Source of the DNA: Nocardioidaceae bacterium
GTDB lineage: Bacteria > Actinomycetota > Actinomycetes > Propionibacteriales > Nocardioidaceae
Direction: 5' to 3'
DNA: 5,743 nt
Assembly: GCA_025965395.1 (NCBI GenBank)
Contig: JAOPXA010000143.1
Span: 1 to 5,743, forward strand
The translations under genes were made by a program, and so were the position numbers. Each line of letters starts with the position of its first letter. Within the stretch, counting starts at the first letter, position 1. The notes under the pieces were generated by a model that saw nothing but the letters and a program-made list of their open reading frames with translations, did not search any database and was not told the DNA's origin. Below are positions 1-5,029 of the stretch, one piece after another.

Positions 1-269
1 GGTGGCATGACCTCTCGGCCGCCTCCTTCGAGGGCCTTCGCGATGCTCGCAGCGAGGTCGGACACGACGATTCCGGCGACGATCGATGAGGTTTCGGCTT
101 CGACCAGCGCAGCGTTAGGTCCGCTGCCCGGTGTGGTCACCATGGAGCAGCCAGGCCCGCGAGGCGAGATCTCCCAGTCGAAGACCGCGGTATAGAACGC
201 GGTGAGCTTCGCGAGGTCCGGACCAGCGATGTCGAGGTGGCCGACTTCGTCGGGGACGAACTGCGGCAT
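1..269 (-). CDS. VOC (glyoxalase/bleomycin-resistance-like) family protein, N-terminal part, cut by window edge
   Basis: The reading frame starts at ATG (complement 269-267) and runs off the left edge with no stop, giving 89 codons. It begins MPQFVPDEVGHLDIAGPDLA, followed by the phrase FYTAVFDWEI at about residues 26-35. A histidine near residue 11 in a first beta strand, followed by an FY..vFgWei helix, is the usual start of a vicinal-oxygen-chelate beta-alpha-beta-beta-beta module, where that histidine is often a metal ligand. Residues 67-85 (GIVVSDLAASIAKALEGGG) look like the start of the second half of the first module. Members include glyoxalase I, extradiol dioxygenases and antibiotic-binding proteins; the substrate cannot be told here. 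A Shine-Dalgarno AGGGAG (complement 280-275) lies 5 bases before the ATG and supports this start. The gene lies downstream of the antitoxin-like gene on the same strand, but has its own promoter candidate between them. Confidence 0.8.
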   Translation of the reverse strand, partial: MPQFVPDEVGHLDIAGPDLAKLTAFYTAVFDWEISPRGPGCSMVTTPGSGPNAALVEAETSSIVAGIVVSDLAASIAKALEGGGREVMP

Positions 270-273
270 GGCG

Positions 274-313
274 GCTCCCTATCATTTCGTTTCTAGACGA
301 AATGATAGGGAGC
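274..313. repeat. 17-bp perfect inverted repeat, probable operator over the VOC promoter and leader
   Basis: The arms are 274-290 and 297-313, exactly complementary, with a 6-base spacer (TTCTAG). On the minus strand one arm covers the candidate -10 and the other covers the beginning of the transcript including the Shine-Dalgarno AGGGAG. There is no T-run on either side, so an intrinsic terminator is unlikely. Position and symmetry suit a dimeric repressor site. In RNA made from further upstream, the same arms would fold and hide the ribosome binding site. The repressor is not identifiable from this window. Confidence 0.6.
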
Positions 314-331
314 GCTCGTCGCACCCGTCAA
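302..331 (-). promoter_or_regulatory. Candidate promoter of the VOC gene
   Basis: Read on the minus strand, a -35 like TTGACG (331-326) is followed after 18 bases by a -10 like TATCAT (307-302). The predicted transcription start is near 295, leaving a leader of about 26 bases before the VOC ATG. The -10 lies in one arm of the 274-313 palindrome. The match to the vegetative consensus is good, but it is a visual call only. Confidence 0.5.
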
Positions 332-355
332 GGACGGGTTTGCGGACGAAGAAGC

Positions 356-580
356 TTAGACTTCGCCGGCTTCCTTCTTCTCGATCTTGTCGACCTGCTC
401 CTTGGCCGCGTCGGCCGCGCTGTCGATCCTGTCGTCGAACTTGCCCTTGGTGGCCTTGCTCGCGAGGTCGGCTGCCTTGTCGATACCGGTGTCGATCTGG
501 TCGGCGTGATCGCCTACGAGATCGCTGGCCTTGTCGGCCGCGTCGGTAGCTTGCTTCTTGAACCGGTCAAAAAAACCCAT
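356..580 (-). CDS. Small helical protein resembling MT0933/Rv0909-type antitoxins
   Basis: This is a 74-residue protein starting MGFFDRFKKQATDAADKASD. It is rich in Asp, Lys and Ala, has no aromatic residue after the N-terminus apart from one Phe near residue 48, and is almost certainly all helical. The pattern of an MGf.DrfK start, then repeated D.aDk..D.v..hadq.d..idKA segments and a TKGKFDDRIDSA phrase at about residues 44-55, resembles the MT0933-like antitoxin family known from Mycobacterium tuberculosis (Rv0909, paired with the toxin Rv0910). No SRPBCC-type Rv0910 homologue is next to it; the downstream neighbour is a VOC protein, so it may be a solitary family member with another role. 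A stress-type CsbD/late-embryogenesis-like repeat protein is the main alternative. The Shine-Dalgarno is weak (AAGG about 12 bases upstream). Its start lies 72 bp from the divergent miaA start, so the two promoters must share that gap. Confidence 0.7.
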   Translation of the reverse strand: MGFFDRFKKQATDAADKASDLVGDHADQIDTGIDKAADLASKATKGKFDDRIDSAADAAKEQVDKIEKKEAGEV

Positions 581-652
581 GAGGATATGCCCTTAGCTGT
601 GGGGACGCTCCTGCGCCCGTATGCGTTCAACATACCTGGCAAACTGCCTCCT

Positions 653-1564
653 ATGTCACTGTCCAATTTCGTCGTTGCGGTGATCGGGCCGACGGCTGCG
701 GGCAAGTCCGACCTGGCGGTAGCGATGGCGCACGCGCTCGGCGCGGAGATCATCAACGTCGACTCGATGCAGATCTACCGGGGTATGGACATTGGCACGG
801 CCAAGCTGTCGGTCGCTGAGCGTGAGGGCATACCGCATCACCTGCTCGACATCGTCGACGTCACACGGCCGGCGACGGTGGCCGAGTTCCAGGTATGGGC
901 GCGGGACGCGATCGCTGATTGCCAAGCGCGGGGGGTGCTACCGATTCTGGTCGGGGGATCTGCGCTGTACATCCGCGCGGTACTCGACGTCTTCGACTTC
1001 CCGGGGACGGATCCCGTCGTGCGGGAGCGGCTCGAAGGTGAGCTGGAGGCAGTCGGGTCCGAGGCGATGTGGGAACGGCTGCTCGCCGTCGATCCGGGTG
1101 CGGCTGGGCAGATCCTGCCGGGCAACGGGCGGCGCATCGTTCGTGCGCTCGAGGTGATCGAGCTGACCGGGGAGGTGTACGGATCGAAGCTGCCGCCGTA
1201 CGTGTTTGCCTACGACAACGTGGTGGTGATCGGGTTGGCCGTGCCGAGGCCGGAGCTGAACGAGCGGCTCGCGCTGCGCGTCGACCGGATGTGGGAAGCA
1301 GGCCTTGTCGATGAGGTGCGTGCGTTGGAGGCTGCTGGGTTGCGCGACGGGCGGACTGCGAGCCGGGCGCTGGGGTATGCGCAGGTGCTCGAATTCCTGG
1401 CTGGTGACCTGACGGAGGATGAAGCGCGGGAGGCGACGGTGATCGGGACCCGCAAGTTCGCGCGGCGCCAAGACCGCTGGTTCAAGGTCGACCCGCGGAT
1501 CAACTGGCTCCCGTACGACTCGCCGACCCTGCTCGCCGACGCCCTCGCCCTCCTCCCTCGCTGA
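653..1564 (+). CDS. miaA: tRNA dimethylallyltransferase (isopentenyltransferase) MiaA
   Basis: The product has 303 residues, the usual family length. It transfers a dimethylallyl group from DMAPP to N6 of adenosine 37 in tRNAs reading UNN codons, a cytoplasmic step before MiaB thiomethylation. The P-loop GPTAAGKS is at residues 12-19. The signature DSMQIYRGMDIGTAK is at 37-51, with Asp37 the expected catalytic aspartate. GIPHHLLDI follows at about 59-67, then LVGGSALYIRAVLD, the RRIVRALEVIELTG phrase and a C-terminal TRKFARRQDRWFK tRNA-binding segment. The frame is open back to 302, but that part is only the antisense of the antitoxin-like gene. An ATG at 587 has GAGG just 2 bases before it, too close to act, and would add 22 residues unlike the family. 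The ATG at 653 puts the first beta strand right at the N-terminus. No clear Shine-Dalgarno precedes it. Its stop codon TGA lends its last base to the first unit of the repeat array. Confidence 0.95.
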   Translation: MSLSNFVVAVIGPTAAGKSDLAVAMAHALGAEIINVDSMQIYRGMDIGTAKLSVAEREGIPHHLLDIVDVTRPATVAEFQVWARDAIADCQARGVLPILVGGSALYIRAVLDVFDFPGTDPVVRERLEGELEAVGSEAMWERLLAVDPGAAGQILPGNGRRIVRALEVIELTGEVYGSKLPPYVFAYDNVVVIGLAVPRPELNERLALRVDRMWEAGLVDEVRALEAAGLRDGRTASRALGYAQVLEFLAGDLTEDEAREATVIGTRKFARRQDRWFKVDPRINWLPYDSPTLLADALALLPR

Positions 1565-1727
1565 TCCGTACGCAAAAGGGCAGTGATCCGTACGCAAAGA
1601 GGCGCCCATCCGTACGGAAAAAGGTGCTGATCCGTACGAAACTCGGATGGGCACCTTCAACCTGTGCCGCGTTTCGTACGGATCGACGTCTCCTTGCGTA
1701 CGGATGAGCGATGATTTTCGTACGGAT
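1564..1727. repeat. Phased array of seven ATCCGTACG units, 22-bp pitch, four forward and three inverted
   Basis: The 9-mer ATCCGTACG occurs forward at 1564-1572, 1586-1594, 1608-1616 and 1630-1638, and as its reverse complement at 1675-1683, 1697-1705 and 1719-1727. Within each half the step is exactly 22 bp. The centres of the CGTACG cores on either side of the gap (copies 4 and 5) are 42 bp apart. Counting the orientation of each copy, the shared consensus is ATCCGTACGVAA; the remaining 10 bases of each unit vary. The array fills nearly the whole miaA-dapF gap, from the last base of the miaA stop codon to 35 bp before the dapF ATG. Because 22 is not a multiple of 3, a coding explanation is unlikely. 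It could be a protein-binding array, an iteron-like site or a mobile palindromic repeat cluster; nothing in the window decides. Confidence 0.9.
1621..1684 (+). other. Mutually exclusive hairpins at the centre of the repeat array
   Basis: A perfect 14-bp inverted repeat joins 1629-1642 with 1671-1684 (GATCCGTACGAAAC and its complement), with a 28-base loop holding a small GGCAC/GTGCC stem (1650-1654 with 1664-1668). A competing fold pairs AAGGTGC (1621-1627) with GCACCTT (1651-1657) and ATCCG (1630-1634) with CGGAT (1644-1648). The two share bases and cannot coexist. Either might act as a terminator for miaA, though no T-run follows. Confidence 0.5.
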
Positions 1728-1749
1728 GGGCGGGGGTGGGGGAGCGGCG

Positions 1750-1762
1750 TAGACTGGGGTAT
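1750..1762 (+). promoter_or_regulatory. Candidate -10 box for leaderless dapF transcription
   Basis: TAGACT at 1750-1755 fits the actinobacterial -10 form TANNNT, and 7 bases separate it from the dapF ATG, so the transcript would begin at or next to the start codon. There is no Shine-Dalgarno before the ATG, as expected of a leaderless mRNA. No convincing -35 is seen; the last inverted array unit (1719-1727) lies about 23 bp upstream of the box, near the -35 zone. Confidence 0.5.
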
Positions 1763-2581
1763 ATGACTTTTCCATGGCTCAAGGGGCACGGCACCGAGAA
1801 CGACTTCGTGCTGCTCCCAGACCATGACGGCAAGCTGCACGGCAACCTTGACGCGGCATTCGTCGCCGATCTCTGCGACCGCCGCCGCGGCATCGGCGCC
1901 GACGGCGTCATGCGCGTGATCCGCAGCGAGGCGCTCGGCATCGACACCGACGCGGAGTGGTTCATGGACTACCGCAATGCCGACGGATCCATGAGCGAGA
2001 TGTGCGGCAACGGCATCCGCGTGTTCGCCAAGCACCTTGTCGACGAAGGTCTCGTCGACGGCGAGCATCCGGTCGAGATCGGCACGCGCGACGGCATCAA
2101 GACCGTCACGGTCGACGGGCAGATCTATAGCGTCGACATGGGCGTTCCTGACATCGGCGGGAGCTCCAAGGTCCGCGTCGACGACCACGCCTGGGACGCC
2201 CAGGACATCCGCACCGGCAACCCCCACGCGGTCGCCTTCGTCGATTACCTAGCAGACGTGGGCACCCTCGCCGACGAGCCCGAGTACGACCAAGACACCT
2301 ACCCTGAGGGCGTCAACATCGAGTTCGTCGTGCGCGAGGGCGACCACCACGTCGCGATGCGCGTCCATGAACGTGGCTCGGGTGAGACCCGCTCCTGCGG
2401 CACCGGCGCCTGCGCCGTCGGCATCGCCACCGCCCTCGCCGACGACGCCGACCAGCCCGTGACCTACCGCGTCGACGTACCCGGCGGCACCGTCCACGTC
2501 GAGTGGCGCGCCGACGGCCACGTCATACTTGCCGGACCCGCAGAGATCGTGGCGCGGGGAGAAATGGAGTGGCTCGTATGA
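1763..2581 (+). CDS. dapF: Diaminopimelate epimerase DapF
   Basis: The product has 272 residues, normal for the family. It converts LL- to meso-diaminopimelate in the cytoplasm, for peptidoglycan and lysine synthesis, using two cysteines and no cofactor. The N-terminus carries KGHGTENDFVLLPD (7-20), then RRGIGADGV (41-49). The first catalytic cysteine is Cys81 in DYRNADGSMSEMCGNGIR, and the second is Cys212 in RGSGETRSCGTGACAVG. The TGNPHAV segment at about 151-157 and the closing GPAEIVARGE (258-267) are also typical. An upstream GTG at 1736 would add nine residues with no family support, while ATG 1763 starts directly before the first strand and follows the leaderless -10 candidate. The last four bases overlap the start of hflX. 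Codon use favours C at third positions, unlike the G-rich miaA. Confidence 0.96.
   Translation: MTFPWLKGHGTENDFVLLPDHDGKLHGNLDAAFVADLCDRRRGIGADGVMRVIRSEALGIDTDAEWFMDYRNADGSMSEMCGNGIRVFAKHLVDEGLVDGEHPVEIGTRDGIKTVTVDGQIYSVDMGVPDIGGSSKVRVDDHAWDAQDIRTGNPHAVAFVDYLADVGTLADEPEYDQDTYPEGVNIEFVVREGDHHVAMRVHERGSGETRSCGTGACAVGIATALADDADQPVTYRVDVPGGTVHVEWRADGHVILAGPAEIVARGEMEWLV
2566..2581 (+). promoter_or_regulatory. hflX ribosome binding site and ATGA overlap with dapF
   Basis: GGAG at 2566-2569 sits 8 bases before the hflX ATG at 2578-2580, and the dapF stop TGA is 2579-2581. This 4-base overlap fixes the hflX start and implies translational coupling. The open frame upstream (from 2503) is antisense-free but lies inside dapF. 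Confidence 0.75.
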
Positions 2582-3993
2582 GCGACGAATCGTACGAAAA
2601 CGAGTTCACCGCCGAGGAGAACACCAAGGACCTCGAGCTGGAGGAGCGCAACTCGCTCCGCCGCGTCGCTGGCCTGCGCACGGAGCTCCAAGACATCACC
2701 GAGGTCGAATACCGCCAGCTGCGCCTCGAGCGCGTCGTCCTGGTCGGCGTATGGACCGACGGCAACTCCGACGACGCCGAAAACTCCCTCGCCGAGCTTA
2801 AGCTGCTCGCGGAGACCGCTGGTTCCGAGGTGCTCGACGCGCTCATCCAACGGCGTCAGAAGCCCGACCCCGCGACCTACATCGGCACCGGCAAGGTCGA
2901 GGAAATCAAGCTCGTCATCGAGCACACCGGCGCCGACACCCTGATCTGTGACGGCGAGCTCGCGCCCAGCCAGCTCCGCAACCTCGAGGATCGCGTCGGC
3001 ATCAAGGTCGTCGACCGCACCGCGCTGATCCTCGACATCTTCGCTCAGCACGCCAAGAGCAAAGAGGGTAAGGCGCAGATCGAGCTTGCGCAGCTGAGCT
3101 ACCAGATGCAGCGTCTTCGTGGTTGGGGCGGCAACCTGTCGCGCCAGGCCGGCGGGCGCGCCGCGGGTGGCGAGGGCATCGGTGGCCGTGGCCCGGGTGA
3201 GACCAAGCTCGAGACCGACCGCCGCAAGATCCACAACAAGGTCGTCAAGCTGCGCCGTGAGCTCAAGGAGATGCGCACGACGCGCGACACCAAGAAATCG
3301 CAGCGAGTGGTGCGCGAGATACCCGCCGTCACGATCGCCGGCTACACCAACGCGGGCAAGTCCAGCCTGCTCAATGCGTTGACCAACGCTGGCGTGCTGG
3401 TCGAGGACGCGCTCTTCGCGACCCTCGACCCCACAACGCGTCGCACCGAGACCTCCGACGGGCGCGTCTACACGCTCTCTGACACGGTCGGGTTCGTCCG
3501 CCACCTGCCCCACCAGCTCGTCGAGTCGTTCCGCTCGACCCTCGAGGAGGTCGGCGACTCCGACCTCATCGTCCACGTTGTCGAAGGCGCCAACCCCGAC
3601 CCCGAGGGCCAGATCGCTGCGGTGCGCGAGGTGTTCGCCGAGATCGACGCGCTCCACGTGCCCGAGATCATCGTCATCAACAAAGCCGACACCGCCGACC
3701 CGCTCGTCATCAAGCGCCTCCTCGGCAATGAGCCCCACGCGGTCGTCTGCAGCACCAAGACCGGCGAAGGCATCGCCGACGTCCTGGCCGCGATCGAAAA
3801 GGACCTCCCGCAGCCACGCATCCGCGTCGAAGTCATGCTGCCGTATGAGCGGGGCGATCTGCTCAACCAGATCCACGTCCGCGGCGAGATCGAGTCGATC
3901 GAGCACACGGCCGACGGCACGCACGTACGCGCCCGCGTCAACGAAGGCCTGGCCGACGCGCTCGGCATCTACACCGTCATCCCGACTGCCTAG
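2578..3993 (+). CDS. hflX: Ribosome-associated GTPase HflX
   Basis: The product has 471 residues. HflX binds the 50S subunit and splits or rescues stalled ribosomes, notably under heat or antibiotic stress in species studied. The HflX N-terminal domain spans about 50-180 with the YIGTGKVEEIK phrase (101-111). A glycine- and arginine-rich linker follows at about 181-203. The conserved GPGETKLETDRRKI motif is at 205-218, followed by a basic helical stretch. The Obg-like GTPase domain has G1 GYTNAGKSSL (255-264), switch I LFATLDPTTR (279-288), G3 DTVGF (302-306), G4 NKAD (368-371) and G5 STK (392-394). A C-terminal domain runs from about 415 to the end. The glutamate- and asparagine-rich first 25 residues are not conserved in the family. 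All GTP-binding motifs are intact. It is coupled to dapF by ATGA and followed after 5 bp by the epimerase gene. Confidence 0.95.
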   Translation: MSDESYENEFTAEENTKDLELEERNSLRRVAGLRTELQDITEVEYRQLRLERVVLVGVWTDGNSDDAENSLAELKLLAETAGSEVLDALIQRRQKPDPATYIGTGKVEEIKLVIEHTGADTLICDGELAPSQLRNLEDRVGIKVVDRTALILDIFAQHAKSKEGKAQIELAQLSYQMQRLRGWGGNLSRQAGGRAAGGEGIGGRGPGETKLETDRRKIHNKVVKLRRELKEMRTTRDTKKSQRVVREIPAVTIAGYTNAGKSSLLNALTNAGVLVEDALFATLDPTTRRTETSDGRVYTLSDTVGFVRHLPHQLVESFRSTLEEVGDSDLIVHVVEGANPDPEGQIAAVREVFAEIDALHVPEIIVINKADTADPLVIKRLLGNEPHAVVCSTKTGEGIADVLAAIEKDLPQPRIRVEVMLPYERGDLLNQIHVRGEIESIEHTADGTHVRARVNEGLADALGIYTVIPTA

Positions 3994-3998
3994 CCCGT

Positions 3999-4874
3999 AT
4001 GAGCGACCCCCAGCTGATCGAGCTCAGCCGTGACGGGCTGAGCGTCACGATCTCGACCCATGGCGCCGAGATGCACTCGCTGCGCGGGCCCGATGGCCAC
4101 GAATACCTCTGGCAAGCCGGCCCGGCCTGGAAGCGCCACGCGCCAACCCTCTTCCCCATCGTGTGCCGCGTGCCCAACAACGAGATCTCGGTCGACGGCA
4201 CGACATACCCGATGCCGCAGCACGGGTTCGCGCGCGACTCTCAGTGGACGCTCGTCGAGGTCGACACCCACCATGCGCGCTTCACTCTCACTGACAGCGA
4301 CTCGACGAGGGTGCATTTTCCGTATGCGTTCGAGCTCGCCGTCGACTACTCGCTTGACGGCGCTGGATTGGCGATCGCCTTCGTGCTGACCAATCGCGGC
4401 GACGTGCCATTGCCTGCGTCGCTCGGCTCGCACCCGGCGTTTGCGTGGCCCCTCGACGACAGCGGAGCGCGCGGCGAGCACTGGGTCGACTTCGCGTCGC
4501 CCGACACCGGGTCCTTTCGGCGCGTCGACGACAACCTGCTCCGGCCCGAGAAGTTCCCCACGCTTGCTCGCGACGGTCGACTCATACTCGAAGAAGCCTA
4601 TTTCGACGAGGGCGCGTTGATCTTTGAGCACGTGGGTTTCGATGCACTGGAGTATCGCGCGCCATCGGGTCGGGGTATCGCGATGACCTGGATCGGCTTC
4701 GAGCAGATCACCGTATGGACTCCGCTCACGGGCGACCTGATGTGCATCGAGCCGTGGCGCGGGTTGCCGGCGCCGGGGGATTTCGCGGGCGATTTCGCCG
4801 ACAAGCCCGACCAGTTCGTCGTCCCGCCGGGCCAGTCGCGCCCCTTCGCGTACCACCTCGCGCTGCTCACCTAG
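3999..4874 (+). CDS. Aldose 1-epimerase family protein (LacX-like)
   Basis: The product has 291 residues and a galactose-mutarotase-like beta-sandwich pattern. Typical phrases are HGAEMHSLR (21-29), EYLWQAGPAWKRHAPTLFPIV (35-55), PMPQHGFAR (71-79), LGSHPAFAWPL (142-152) and MCIEPWRGLP (248-257). His75 and His145 fit the substrate-binding or catalytic histidines and Glu251 the general base of the family, all present. Such enzymes interconvert alpha and beta anomers of hexoses or hexose phosphates; the LacX-like branch is poorly characterised, so the substrate is unknown. There is no signal peptide, so it is cytoplasmic. ATG 3999 comes 5 bp after the hflX stop, without a Shine-Dalgarno, so translation probably depends on ribosomes finishing hflX. 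The first codons (MSDPQ) resemble the hflX start (MSDES), including the preceding bases CGT. Confidence 0.88.
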   Translation: MSDPQLIELSRDGLSVTISTHGAEMHSLRGPDGHEYLWQAGPAWKRHAPTLFPIVCRVPNNEISVDGTTYPMPQHGFARDSQWTLVEVDTHHARFTLTDSDSTRVHFPYAFELAVDYSLDGAGLAIAFVLTNRGDVPLPASLGSHPAFAWPLDDSGARGEHWVDFASPDTGSFRRVDDNLLRPEKFPTLARDGRLILEEAYFDEGALIFEHVGFDALEYRAPSGRGIAMTWIGFEQITVWTPLTGDLMCIEPWRGLPAPGDFAGDFADKPDQFVVPPGQSRPFAYHLALLT

Positions 4875-4886
4875 CCCCTGTCGCTA

Positions 4887-4966
4887 TCCCATGAGGCCAT
4901 GGGAAAGGTGCACCTCTCATGGGTTGCAACCCGTGAGATGAGTCGAATCCCCATGGCCTCATGGGA
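4887..4966. repeat. Nested inverted repeats between the epimerase and helicase genes
   Basis: A perfect 17-bp inverted repeat has arms 4887-4903 (TCCCATGAGGCCATGGG) and 4950-4966. Each arm is itself a small palindrome (CCCATG, 4 bases, CATGGG). Between them is an 11-bp hairpin with one T-G pair (4915-4925 with 4928-4938, centre GGGTTGCAACCC) and an AGGTGCACCT palindrome (4906-4915). The octamer CTCATGGG occurs at 4916-4923 and 4958-4965 and inverted at 4888-4895, so the first arm can pair with either partner. It may terminate the dapF-hflX-epimerase transcript, although no T-run follows, or be a REP-like palindromic element. The rest of the 4875-5029 gap holds no gene I can support. Confidence 0.8.
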
Positions 4967-5017
4967 AACCGACGAGCAGGGTGTGGACGGAGGTTCGTAT
5001 GTTTGACGCCGCCCCGA

Positions 5018-5029
5018 TAGCCTTCACTC
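5018..5029 (+). promoter_or_regulatory. Candidate -10 box for leaderless helicase transcription
   Basis: TAGCCT at 5018-5023 fits TANNNT and lies 6 bases before the GTG start, matching the layout before dapF. No Shine-Dalgarno precedes the GTG. A weak TTCGTA at 4994-4999 would be the -35 at an 18-base spacing. Another -35-like TTGACG at 5003-5008 is too close to this -10 to pair with it. Confidence 0.35.

Noticed and set aside
323..339. Short hairpin ACCCGTC-AAG-GACGGGT as terminator of the antitoxin-like gene
   Set aside because: A 7-bp stem without a T-run, and it overlaps the candidate -35 TTGACG. Possible but not supportable.
619..635. GTATG...CATAC inverted repeat in the gap between the antitoxin-like gene and miaA
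   Set aside because: Only 5-bp arms, with no matching promoter boxes that I can defend.
302..652. N-terminal extension of the miaA frame
   Set aside because: It is antisense to the antitoxin-like gene, resembles nothing in MiaA, and the P-loop would be displaced from the N-terminus. ATG 653 fits the family.
1511..1518. Further single CGTACG-type matches (1197-1203, 1511-1518, 2589-2600, 5045-5055) as array members
   Set aside because: They lie inside or at the start of coding sequences, lack the full ATCCGTACG core and are off the 22-bp phase. A 6-bp GC-rich palindrome recurs by chance.
1564..1727. CRISPR array
   Set aside because: Repeats are only about 12 bp with 10-bp intervals, and they reverse direction midway. 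CRISPR repeats and spacers are longer and point one way.
1564..1727. Repeat-containing small protein gene in the array
   Set aside because: A 22-base step changes frame at each unit and forward units bring TGA stops; no start with a ribosome binding site.
938..2227. Minus-strand open frame of 429 codons across miaA and dapF
   Set aside because: Antisense shadow of two conserved genes in high-GC DNA; low-complexity composition and it crosses the repeat array.
2464..3924. Minus-strand open frame of 486 codons opposite hflX
   Set aside because: Mirror of hflX codon structure (Asp, Val and Leu rich); hflX has all its GTPase motifs in the other strand.
3990..4856. Minus-strand open frame of 288 codons opposite the epimerase
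   Set aside because: Shadow frame; the plus strand has the conserved His and Glu motifs.
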